A stretch of DNA of 64,000 bases, taken from Bagarius yarrelli. Taxonomy: Eukaryota; Chordata; Actinopteri; Siluriformes; Sisoridae. Under the pieces are notes generated by a model. That model ran no database searches. It was given only the letters and a program-made list of their open reading frames with translations, and was not told the origin of the DNA. Every line of letters starts with the position of its first letter. Position 1 is the first letter of the stretch. The translations under genes and the position numbers were made by a program. The stretch is from positions 2,485,011-2,549,010 of the forward strand of contig VCAZ01000012.1 in the NCBI GenBank assembly GCA_005784505.1. The letters are read 5' to 3'. Of the stretch, positions 23,251 to 32,495 are shown in pieces.

Positions 23251-23995
23251 GTATGACCCACCTTAAAAAAACTCTGAGTCTTGGTCCCATCCTCGACTCT
23301 CAGATCGTGCTAAATCGAATTCGTTGGGACATTGACAAGGAGATCACGAGAAAGCAGCCATCTGTCTCACCTCCTGCCTCCTGCTCCCCCAGCAAAACTT
23401 TTGTACCATGCAAATTACGTTCATGTATCATATTTTGGGTTCACACCGCTCTGAGCATCCAGGAGTGAAGTGCACCACTGATCTGGTCCAGAACGTTTAT
23501 TGATGGCCTGGATATCAAAAAGAGGTAGAAAATTTCGTAAAAGCTTGCAATGTGGCCCTAGTCCAAAACCCCACAACACCTGCCTGTGCCGCAGAGACCC
23601 TGGTCCCATATCTTTATAGATTTTGTTACAATAGATTATGTTTGCATGGTTTTGCAAAACTCTTTGACCCAATGTGTATTGGGGTATTAACCCCCCCATG
23701 TTCCGGGGAACCATCTGATGTCGTGGTTATTGAAGATCAGATGAGATGTAATGCTCAGGTCTGGGAAAGCGCTTACATGACGCTACAAAGAGCCATCAGG
23801 GAGCAGCGCATCCAATCCAACCGACGAAGGCGCCCCATCCAGATTACCAACCAGGGCTCAACACTCAACAAGGAATCTCCGGCTGCGCCTCCCCTGTAAG
23901 AAACTGGGCCACAAATATGTCAGACCCTTCAAGATTATACGGCAAATCAACCCAGTTACCTGTCGTTTAGAGCTTTCCCCATCTTACTGCATCTC
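23251..23995 (+). pseudogene. Integrase remnant
   Basis: The zinc-binding part is recognisable (HPGVKCTTDLVQNVYWWPG-like text at about 23455-23510, then VENFVKACNVA). The catalytic core is reduced to SLDFV-like and unrelated bits around 23600-23720. The C-terminal region returns with [20 protein letters not shown] and ends [20 protein letters not shown] and [12 protein letters not shown], the chromo-like end of fish gypsy integrases, fused directly to LTR sequence. It is a clear degenerate integrase. Confidence 0.8.
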
Positions 23996-24004
23996 TCCAT
24001 CATT

Positions 24005-24172
24005 CTATATGATTCCTGTTATTGTTTTGGTTGCTAATTGTTCAAGTGTTTACCGTGTACTGACCTTCTGCTGTTTTCTAACAGTCATTGTTCCTGTTTT
24101 CCGCATTTTCTAAATAAAGCCATTTCCTGCATTATGGATCCTTCTCAGATTAGTTCTTCACAACAGCACTGA
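24005..24172 (+). repeat. 3' LTR fragment of the Ty3/gypsy element
   Basis: Matches the last 190 bp of the 5' LTR in order (ttgttcaagtgttt, gtactgacctt, ttttccgcattttcta, aataaagccattt, ccttctcagattagttcttc), with many differences. The 5' half is missing and the integrase end runs straight into it. Confidence 0.85.
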
Positions 24173-24777
24173 CACCTGTATGAAAATTACTTTCATAAAT
24201 GTTGTATAAATGTCTCACTATGGGAAAGTTTTTTCTATATTAACATCTAAACATGTTTTTTTAATTTCTCAAGGTTACAAATTTAACCATTGTTTTCCGA
24301 GGTAATGACATGCTGTGTCAAAAAAGCTATAGGAACGTCTTCATGTGACCCCAGTCCATCAGTCTGTGCAGAGCAAAAAAGATTTGGAACCTGCTAAATC
24401 ACTAGTTGAGTGCACCTTGAGTCCGAAAGAACAACTATAGCAACCAGATGCATCTGATCTGACCTTTGCCACAGGGTAACAATAGGGTTAACCTTTTCCT
24501 GATTTTGGTCCCGAAAGGGTCCAAAATGTCTCCAAGGGAGCTTCACCTCTGGTCTTTATAGGATGTCTGTTCCCTGATTCAGGTACCCTGGGATATGATA
24601 GACCCCTCTGAATCATCCTGAATCAACATTTCAATCAACCAATCATAACCATCTAATGTCATCAGTGTGTGCTGACTGAACCAATTCTCTTAATTCAGTT
24701 TTGAATCTTTCCCTTTTTTGTCAACAAACAAACTAAAAACTTTAACTGAGTAAATGTTGGAAAATATCCTATTTGCT

Positions 24778-24963
24778 GACACTGTAATTCATTAATTATG
24801 GAACAATTTACTGACGATGATTCCCGGATTAACATGAAATCACAACGTGGAAGTAGACAAACTATATTAAAATCAGAAACAATATTGTTACTGACAGAAA
24901 CACTATTGTTAACAGAAACAATAATGTTTTACATTCATTTAATTAAATTACAACTTTTACTGC
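24778..24963. repeat. Left arm of a long inverted repeat
   Basis: Starts gacactgtaattcattaatt and contains ttactgacgatgattc, agtagacaaactatatta and ttaattaaattacaactttt. The reverse complement of 26775-26935 gives the same blocks in order at roughly 80-85% identity by eye. It also holds a local duplication of a cagaaacaatattgtta-type unit (24878-24925) not present in the other arm. Confidence 0.88.
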
Positions 24964-24965
24964 CA

Positions 24966-26765
24966 CCTGCGCCGTTGACCTACAGGGTGCCAGCGGAAAT
25001 TGGGCTACTGTTGGTCAAAGAAGGAGAGGAGAAGAATGTGTTAATAGACAGAAAAAGATGAGGAAAGGCAAGAGTGTAGGACTGAGAATAGAGATGCTGA
25101 ATTTTGGGAAAATGACAGGGAAAGGTAGAGAGCTGGTTAATATGATGGAGAGAAGAAAGGTAGATACATTGTGTGTACAGGAGACCCACAGTGGAGACTA
25201 GCAAGACTTGAAGTATTGGAAACGGATTCAAGTTGTTTTATCATGGTGTGGATAGGAAGAGAAAAGGAGGTGATCCTGAATCAGGAAAAGAATGTTCTGG
25301 AGGTAACAGAAAGTAGTGATATGCACAGACTTTAATGGACATATTGGTGAGGGGAAAAGTGGTGATAAGGAAGTGCTGGGCAGGTTTGGAGTCAGGGAAA
25401 GGAACAGTGAAGGACAGATAATAGTAGACTTTGCTAAGAGGACTTTGCGGCACAGAGTAAAAAGGGAAGTGGCAAAGGCCAAGCAGAAGGCTGAGAGTTG
25501 TACACTAGGTTAGACCTAGAGAAGAGAGAAGGACTTGTACAGGTTAGCAAGGAAGAGGGATCGAGATGGGAAGGATGTGCAGCAGATTATGGTTATTAGG
25601 GCTCGAGAAGGTGCCCACAAGTGAGGAGAGTGTACAGAGAAGATGGAAGGAGTACTTTAAAATGTTGATGAATAAGGAAAATGAGAGGGAGATAAGGCAT
25701 AAGGAGATAGGGTAGTAGATATTTGTAAGCAGCAGTATGGCTTTATGCCCAGAAAGAGCACTACAGATACAATCTTTGCTCTGAGAATGCTGATAAGAAG
25801 TACAGATATGGTCGTAAGGCATTGTGTTTTTGTAGACCTGGAAAAAGCATATCACAGGGTACCAAGAGAAAGGGTGTGGTATTCTATAAGGAAGTCTGGA
25901 AAAGCAGAGAAGTATGTCAGGGTGGTGCAGGATACGTATGAGGGAAGCAGGACAGCAGTTAGTGTGTAGTAGGTCAGACAGAGGAGTTCAAAGTAGAGGT
26001 GAGACTGCATTAGGGATCAGCTCTAAGCCCCTTCTTGTTTGCTGTGGTAATGGATAGGCTGATAGACAATGTCAGACAGGAATCGTCTTTCACAATTTTG
26101 TTTGCATATGACATTGTGATCTGTAGTGAGAGCAGGGAGCAGGTGGAGGAAAACCTGGAGAGGTAAAGGTTTGCTCTGGAGAAAAGAGGAATTAAAGTTA
26201 GTCGTAGCAAAACAGAGTACATGTGTATGAATGAAAGGGAGGGAAGTGGAACAATAAATTACAAGGGGTGCAAAGGCGTAAAGAAGGGTAACAAGTTTAA
26301 TTATTGGATCAATTAAATGCGGTAAAGAACAAGTACAGGTAGGTTGAAATGGTTGGAGAACGTGTCAGAGTGTGTGTGAGAGGAGAATATCAGCTAGAAT
26401 TAAGGGGAAGGTGTAAAAGACAGTGGTGAGACCAGCTATGATGTATGGTTTAGAGACAGTGGCACTGAGAAAGAGACAGGTGACAGAGCTGGAAGTAGCA
26501 GAGCTAAGGATGTTAAGGTTTTCTTTGGAAGGTTGGATGTTATAATGTTTTGCGGGAAGTCAGGGAAGCCTGAGGTGGTTTTTGACATATACAGAGAAGG
26601 ATAGTAATATTGGTAAGAGGATGTTAGAAATGAAGCTCGAGGCAGAAAGACAAGATGAAGACCAAGGAGGTATATGATTCGATAAACAGGAACAATGAAT
26701 TTAGTGGTGTGAGTCAAGAGGATGTAGAGATAGACTTAGTGGAGACGATGATTGGCATTTGCTTG
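24966..26765 (+). mobile_element. RTE-type LINE, copy 1 (decayed)
   Basis: Non-LTR retrotransposon with endonuclease then RT on the + strand. It starts in 5' leader sequence (gttgacctacagggtgccag). Endonuclease pieces are MLNFGKMTGKGRELVNMMER, VDTLCVQETHSGD and ICTDFNGHIGEGKSG. After a deletion, RT pieces follow: [38 protein letters not shown], then FTILFAYDIVICSESREQVE, where the catalytic F-A-D-D box reads F-A-Y-D. The C-terminal region (KTVVRPAMMYGLETVALRKR, VDVIRFG/GHIQRR-like text) ends near GDDDWHLL. Stops and frame shifts throughout show it is dead. The element lies exactly between two inverted arms. Confidence 0.9.
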
Positions 26766-26774
26766 TATTGTTAC

Positions 26775-26935
26775 AATTTTTAAAAGTTGTAATTTACTTA
26801 AATGAAATGTAAGAACATTTAAATTCGCTAATAAATTGTTTCTGAATTTAATATAGTTTTGTCTACTTTCCATGGGTATTTATGTTCTCCGTGAATCATC
26901 GTCAGTAACATGTTCCTAATTATGAATTACAGTGT
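26775..26935. repeat. Right arm of the long inverted repeat
   Basis: Reverse complement of the left arm at 24778-24963. The outer end reads tgaattacagtgtc. The arms together would form a 160-185 bp terminal inverted repeat, with no clear target-site duplication at the outer edges. Confidence 0.88.
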
Positions 26936-26937
26936 CA

Positions 26938-27025
26938 CGTTTTACCTCGGATACCCTTCCTGACACAACCCTCTCTATTTAATCCAGGACTGGCACCAAA
27001 GTTCCACTGGCTTTTGACCCCTGTG
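26938..27025 (-). repeat. LINE/SINE-like 3' region
   Basis: tttacctcggatacccttcc, tgacacaaccctctctattt and tggcttttgacccctgtggc form a block that on the minus strand matches a common fish retroposon segment (AGGAAGGGTATCC then GAGGTAAAA). Assigned on pattern only. Confidence 0.5.
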
Positions 27026-27029
27026 GCTA

Positions 27030-27275
27030 GATTAACATAATAATAATCATTATTATTATTATTATAATTATCTCCTAATTAGAGTTAGTAAGTCATAATT
27101 CTAACAGACACATCTCATAATTATGAGATAAGAGTAATAATTCTAAGTTAGTGTCATATTATAACAGCATATCTCATGATTATGAGATAGTTTATTTTGA
27201 GTTAGTAAATCAGATTTTAACATAAATTCTTATAATTATGAGATTATATGTCTAAATTTAAGTTAGTAAGACAAA
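27030..27275. repeat. Palindromic minisatellite with (ATT)n
   Basis: After an (ATT)n run at about 27047-27066, a unit of about 50-65 bp recurs four times. Each unit contains a palindrome of the type atctcataattatgagat, followed by a taagttagtaagtca-like spacer. Units begin near 27075, 27110, 27168 and 27225. Confidence 0.85.
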
Positions 27276-27279
27276 ACTA

Positions 27280-27756
27280 GAGATAATTTTTGCGATTTTT
27301 GGGTAAATGCAATGAACGTCCATACAATTCAGCCACTGATGACACATTGACTTCTTTGTCTATCATCTTGGCACTTTTCTGGGGCTTGAACTTGATAGTC
27401 ATCTTGCTGTCTAACGGACGGCCAGAGACCCCTCAGATTTCATTAAAAATATGTTATAGCGTGTTACAAAAATAAGGAATGGTCCTACACAGGGTTGAGC
27501 ATTCTACACCTATTCCTTAAACAATCGCCCCAGCCCCCTATGGTAACTTTAGTTGATTTAGGACTGGACCTGTATTATTCAGGAAGGGTAAATCTCCAGG
27601 ATTATCTTTAGTAAACACAGTTTTAGATAATTAAAAATTTTTATTTTTCACATTATTAAACATCAAGATTCTAATAACATTGTGTTTTCTACATAAAGCC
27701 CATATATTAGTATTATATTTTAAATATTTTAACAACGTGCTTAAACGTCAAATCCA
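27280..27756. other. No gene recognised
   Basis: Non-coding upstream sequence between the minisatellite and the small inverted-repeat element. No promoter element or exon recognised. Confidence 0.35.
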
Positions 27757-27871
27757 GGCTGCATCTCAAACCGTATGATAGACAGCTAAGTTGGTTAGAG
27801 TCTACTCTTCAAGTATCGTTCTGTATTTGCTCACTCTTTAGTAGGTTAGGATGCGGTTTGAGATGTAGCCC
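27757..27871. mobile_element. MITE of about 115 bp directly upstream of the promoter
   Basis: The left arm ggctgcatctcaaaccgtat and the right arm tgcggtttgagatgtagccc are inverted copies about 20 bp long at the two ends of a 115-bp segment without coding potential. The ends resemble the ctgcgtctcaaaccgcat termini of common fish MITEs. Confidence 0.75.
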
Positions 27872-28249
27872 GAATCCTTCGTTCCACCTGCTTTCTGCTC
27901 GGCTGGAGAACGTCAGGCCGCGCGCACTGCGTGGGAATTCCTCAGGATTACCCGGCGTGCCCCGCGGGAAAGATGGCGCTGGGAGAGAGGAGACGTGGAT
28001 AACTTTCGATCGGATATTAAACAGCGTACTTGCAGTGAGATCTGGCTATCGGTGCTTTGGTTGTTTTGTTGGAGGCAATTGAAGCATGGACAGCGGATCG
28101 GGAGTCTTTAATACCGCAGTCAGACTCTTATAGAGAAGAAAGCTAACGTTACATGACGGACGGCGACTGCTGAAGATAGCAAGTATTAGCAAGCAGGCGA
28201 ACTGGCGCTGGGGGATAATTGTGCACAAACTTTATAACCGCGGCTAGGA
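27872..28249 (+). promoter_or_regulatory. tjap1: GC-rich promoter and putative non-coding exon 1 of tjap1
   Basis: The only clearly GC- and CpG-rich stretch in the left half (caggccgcgcgcactgcgtg, ccggcgtgccccgcggg). It contains a YY1-like start-site word (aagatggcgc at about 27969), as found at initiator regions of housekeeping promoters, and an NRF1-like gcgcgcactgcg. There is no TATA box. The transcribed stretch would end with the donor ctagga/gtaagt at 28249/28250. Linking it to tjap1 is an inference from strand, distance and the absence of any other gene between here and the coding exons. A separate or bidirectional promoter is the alternative. Confidence 0.6.
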
Positions 28250-31045
28250 GTAAGTGCTCGTTGATTTCATCTGTCGACTTGGGACGTCTGGTTACCCACA
28301 ACAATTGAGGAAAAAAATAAATAGGTAAGAACTACGCATGCACACAATTCTGTCTGAATCTGTTGTACTAAAACGCGTGTTTATATTTTTGATAGCCACT
28401 GATATGAAGCGGCGATTAACACACCAGTAAACTGCACGCAATACTGCACCGCCGCTGTTGATATAAATCTTTACGGGCTCCCGCACAGTGTCAACAGTCA
28501 GAGATGATCAGATTAGTCAGCAATTCTGCGGTAAACAGGCGGATCACATTTGTAGAAATGTGAAAATATAGCTGAAATCCCGCTCTCACACAGTGTTCAG
28601 GCAAAGCTGCACTAATTGTAAAGCCTGGTATAACACACCTGCACGAGTCTTTAATATTAATAAGGTTAACGCAGCAAAACATGTTTATCCGGGTACACCT
28701 GGGTTTCGATCATTACAGTTACGTTGACTTTTATTGTTTACTGAAAAAATATACATTTAATTATCAGTACTTCCAGGAATGGCAGTTGATTTGGAGCACG
28801 GCCAGGTGTGTATTAGTCATGTTTGTATCAGTTGATGTGTCGATGAAACCTGTTCATCGATTTTTTTTTTTTTTTAATCAGATGCATTTGGTTACTTTTG
28901 TCGTACTAAAAAAGGCTTAAGTTCACTTTTACAACCTGCTGGTCTTTTTGTTTCAAACCTCTGTTTTGTGCTACAGAATGAAGGTTTAATCATAGAATAA
29001 ATTGACAGAAAATTTGTTCAAGGCAATTTTTAATCTGTTTAAGCGCCACAGTGCATAAACGATCACAAAACTGTCACCAATAATAATGTGATGTGATGTA
29101 GCCCAGCTGTCAAAAATGACACACAAACGCTGTTAGAATTGCTAAAGACTAAAATTCTCCAGTTTAATTAACCAATACACTGTAAAACCAAATGAGTTCA
29201 AAATACTCGAAATCGTAACTGATTACCCAATAATTTAATTTGAGTAACTGTAATAATATTTTTAAGTAAATAGTGTACAATATGTAAATATTAGCACCAC
29301 AGTAAAACTACAATGGAAAAAGTTTCATCATGATAAATGTAATAAAAAATAAATAAACTTAACAAAATGTTTAATTTTACAGATCAAGAAATTAAATAAA
29401 TCTAAGTGAACTTGAGAAATCAAAAGTTCTTCAATTATAATGCAGAGTAAAACATTCGTTAATTAAATGGTGCACATTGTTGGGTGATGTAGATGAGGCA
29501 GCATATACCTGCTGATCAGCTTTCTGATATTAACTAGCACCCACTGTTAGCCCTTCCCCCTGTGGGTTATCCCACATGCTCATAGATGAACTGGTGATTA
29601 AATACACTAGGGTTTCCTTTTCTCTTCATTGCTGGTCCTAGTTTAAGGCAGTTAAACGCTTTTAGCAGCAAATGAGTAAAAATTCTCATTTTAAAATATT
29701 TAATCTAAATTATATATTATGCGCTTCACCGCTTACTGATTATTTCTTTGTTCAGCTGAGTTACTGCACTTGCAGCTGTAGGCATGCTGTTACCAATCAC
29801 ATGTCTGATAGTAAGATTACATCGTTTGGAACATTCCTTATTCCTGAAATAGTAAGCAATCTGTTATTAATCCTATTATCTTAACAGATAATCACAAGCA
29901 TGGAAAATCATTATAGCACATGCCTGATGTGGAATACTGAAGAATTGCTAGAAATATGTTAAAAGGTTAGATGACAGTGATAGTTTTTTTCTCCTTATAA
30001 CTGATATCTAGCCGTTTGTAAGCATCTTGTATAAGCTGTTGACATTTCAGTGCCAGCTCAGTTTAGGTGAACATTTAGTGATCTACATAATTGAAGTGTG
30101 TAACCAGAGCTTTAAGATAAACACTGGCAGGAAAATCTCCTCCAGCCCTGCCTGTCAGGCTTTCTCATAGGGAGGAAAAAATATATTTCAATGCTTTTAC
30201 ATTTTCGTACAGTTATAGTTGCGTAATTGTTATATGTAATATTTGGGTTTCAGAGAGCCACTATGTGCTGTATTGAAATCATGTTTAAATTCACACTTGT
30301 TTTACTTCACTTTCAATATGCAGTTGCGCAAACTGTGTACAGGGAGCGGCAGCAGATTTTAAATGATATTTGTCAGTGACGTGCCGGATCAATTCCTCCA
30401 AAGTGTTTACATATTTATATTTTCATATTTCATATTTTCATATGTAAGATTATTCCCTGTTATGTGTGTATGTGGTATTTATTTTATACCTGTGAAAAGT
30501 GTTGTTGTTAATTGAGGAACGTTGTTTATAATAACTTTTGTCCACAACTGTAAAATGTGACATATAGTGTAATTTATTTTAGTAAAGTTAATCCAATTTC
30601 ATATTTTCTGTACTATACTCTATCAAGAAATAATGTAATCAAATAAGGTAGTCTTTTTCATTTCTGATTTATTTATTATATCAAGCTGTTTTGTGTTGAT
30701 TTTCCAAAATAACTAACTATTCAAATAATAATATCATAAAATATATTGTTACCACGAAATAGAATTATTCATACTGTAAAATAGAATTTTGGCCATATCA
30801 CCCACCCCTAGTGTAAAATAAAATGTTAAAGTGATACTGTAAATACAATAGAACAAGGATGTAAATGAAATAAACACTGCTTTGTTTTTTGAAGATTCAG
30901 ATACAGAAAATTAAATAATCAGATGTAAAACCACACTCTATAGTCTACATATTTCTACAACTCCAGTGCAACTTTCCAATTGTTAAAACTGTAAGTTAAA
31001 GGCAGCATCACCCTTTTTAATAGTGGAATATTTCCAGCATGCATC
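28250..31045. other. Intron-like sequence, nothing recognised
   Basis: Start of the proposed first intron. CpG remains moderate to about 28700, then AT-rich. No exon, RNA gene or identifiable repeat. At 29170-29290 there is some agtaactgtaataat-type sequence suggestive of hAT-derived debris. Confidence 0.4.
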
Positions 31046-31049
31046 CCAC

Positions 31050-31610
31050 AAAACTGATAAAGTATGCCACAACTGCAAACCTACCTAGACATGGCCATCC
31101 ACCTAAACTAACAGACCGAGCAAGACAAGCACTGGTCAGTAGCCAAGAGGCCCATGGTCACTCCAAAGAAGATGCAGAAATCCACAGGTCAGGTGGGAGA
31201 ATCTGTCCACAGGACAATAAGTCGTGTACTCCACAAATCTGGCCTTTATGAAAGAGTGGCAAGAAGAAAAAGCCTTTGTTAAAAGAAAGACATAAGAAAT
31301 CCTGTTTGCAGTTTGCCACAAGCCATGTAGGGGACACAACAAATATGTGGAAGAAGGTGCTCTGGTCAGATGAGACCAAAGTTGAACTTTTTGGCCTAAA
31401 TGCAAAGCGCTATGTGTGGCGGAAAAGTAACAATAGCTTTAGCTATTTTGCAAAGAAAAATGGGCAAAAATGTCATTCTTAAGTTGTGCAAAGCTGGTAG
31501 AGACATACAGACTTGCAGCTGTAAATGCATCAAAAGATTGCTTTACAAAGTATTGACACAGGGGGGCTGAATACAAATGCATACCACACTTTTCAGATTT
31601 TTATTTTGAA
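31050..31610 (+). mobile_element. Tc1/mariner family A fragment
   Basis: Begins inside the transposase (KYATTANLPRHGHPPKL at about 31060) and continues through HKEDAEIHRSGGRICP-type shifted text, HRTISRVLHKSGLYERVARR-like linker, LKERHKKSCLQFATSHVGDT and TNMWKKVLWSDETKVELFGL (first catalytic Asp), then KRYVWRK. After that the frame jumps to the C-terminal SYFAKKNGQK and the 3' leader. Both terminal repeats are absent, and the stretch from the second Asp to the third acidic residue is deleted. Several stops and frameshifts. Confidence 0.88.
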
Positions 31611-31619
31611 AACATACTC

Positions 31620-31935
31620 AAAACACACAAACACACACTCCTCTGCTTCATCTGCTAAACGCACACTAAATTTAAGTGAGAGATTCGTAGCAGCCTCTTT
31701 GCGAGCAGATTTGCGAGAGGCTCCTGTGCATATAAACTTGCATATAAATTTGACAGTAACGGAAGAACGACGCCAAATGTAGTGAAGTAAAAGTAAAATT
31801 TTTTTACTAAAATGAACATAAGTAACAGTAAATGTACACATCAATAAATATACCTTAAAAGTAAACGTTACCCAAAAAATGTACTCAAGTAAACGTAAAG
31901 AAGTAAATGTAATTTGTTACTACTCACCACTGCTT
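31620..31935 (+). repeat. hAT-like non-autonomous element, right end
   Basis: The series aagtaaaagtaaaa, gtaaacgttacccaaaaaat, gtactcaagtaaacgt, atgtaatttgttactactca ending in ccaccactg is the typical end of a widespread fish hAT-derived family, with many variants of 'acttaagtaaaagtaa'. The left end is not visible. The family A fragment lies directly upstream. Confidence 0.6.
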
Positions 31936-32269
31936 ATAGGTTGTAAAAATCGATACACAAAGGATGTCAAGTACCAACAAATCTGTCGAATGTATGAGAA
32001 TTCGCACAGCAAACGCAGACAGTGAACTGAAGAAGCCTAAAATGATGAGACAAGAAAGACAATAATTCTTACTTGCATGTTTCTCCATGGCGTTCTCGAC
32101 TTTGGTTTCTCGCGAAAGGAAACATCCATAGCAGGTGACAGAGTGACTGCTAAGATGTCCTTATCTTTATTTTTTTTTAAAATTTGATTATAAGTTTAGG
32201 TCCATTTTAGGTTTTAGGTTGTTTTACATTTAAATGACTGAGAAGTGAATATTTTATTTAAAATTTTTA

Positions 32270-32495
32270 TTAAGTTGATAATTAATTGATTTTACTTTTG
32301 CTAAAACTAAGGGTGTCATATGGTTATTTTTGTTAAAACCAAAGTTTTTTGATGTAAGGGCTCTTGTAGTAAATGCAAAGCAAATTATATTTGTATTTTC
32401 CCCTTTTTCGCCGAACCAAAAAATAATCCGATCCATGACTTAAAAGCCGTGATGTGATCCGAACCGTAAGTTTTGTGATCCGTTGCACCACTAGA
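32270..32495. repeat. hAT-like repeat fragment
   Basis: ttcgccgaaccaaaaaataa, ccgatccatgacttaaaagc, tgatccgaaccgtaagtttt and tgatccgttgcaccactaga form, on the minus strand, an end of the common 'TAGnGGTGCAACGGATC' type seen in fish hAT elements. The other end was not found. Confidence 0.55.

Larger units (their letters stand above)
21250..24175 (+). mobile_element. Ty3/gypsy LTR retrotransposon, decayed and internally deleted
   Basis: A complete order of parts is readable on the + strand: 5' LTR, gag, zinc knuckle, protease, reverse transcriptase, RNase H, integrase, 3' LTR. All are fragmentary and lie in several frames with stops. Total length of about 2.9 kb is well short of the usual 5-6 kb. 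The major losses are most of the RT palm and connection, and the integrase core. LTR copies differ at many sites and by indels, so the insertion is old. No env-like reading frame is seen. Confidence 0.9.

Noticed and set aside
21250..24175. Endogenous retrovirus rather than a retrotransposon
   Set aside because: Gag start, integrase ending and LTR style fit the Ty3/gypsy chromovirus-like elements of fish, and no envelope-like frame lies between integrase and the 3' LTR.
25228..26717. Minus-strand open frames rich in Ser, Leu and Phe
   Set aside because: They are mirror images of the purine-rich RTE LINE on the + strand and have no domain of their own.
27030..27275. CRISPR-like array because of regularly spaced palindromes
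   Set aside because: Units are imperfect, spacers are related to each other and the DNA is clearly eukaryotic; it is a minisatellite.
27858..28082. 74-codon open frame in the GC-rich promoter stretch as a protein start
   Set aside because: GC-rich DNA has fewer stops by chance; the frame crosses the presumed start region and ends before the donor at 28249. No resemblance to a known N-terminus.
28681..28920. 79-codon frame after the promoter as a coding exon
   Set aside because: No acceptor/donor pair, ends in a poly-T tract translated as Phe run, no family resemblance.
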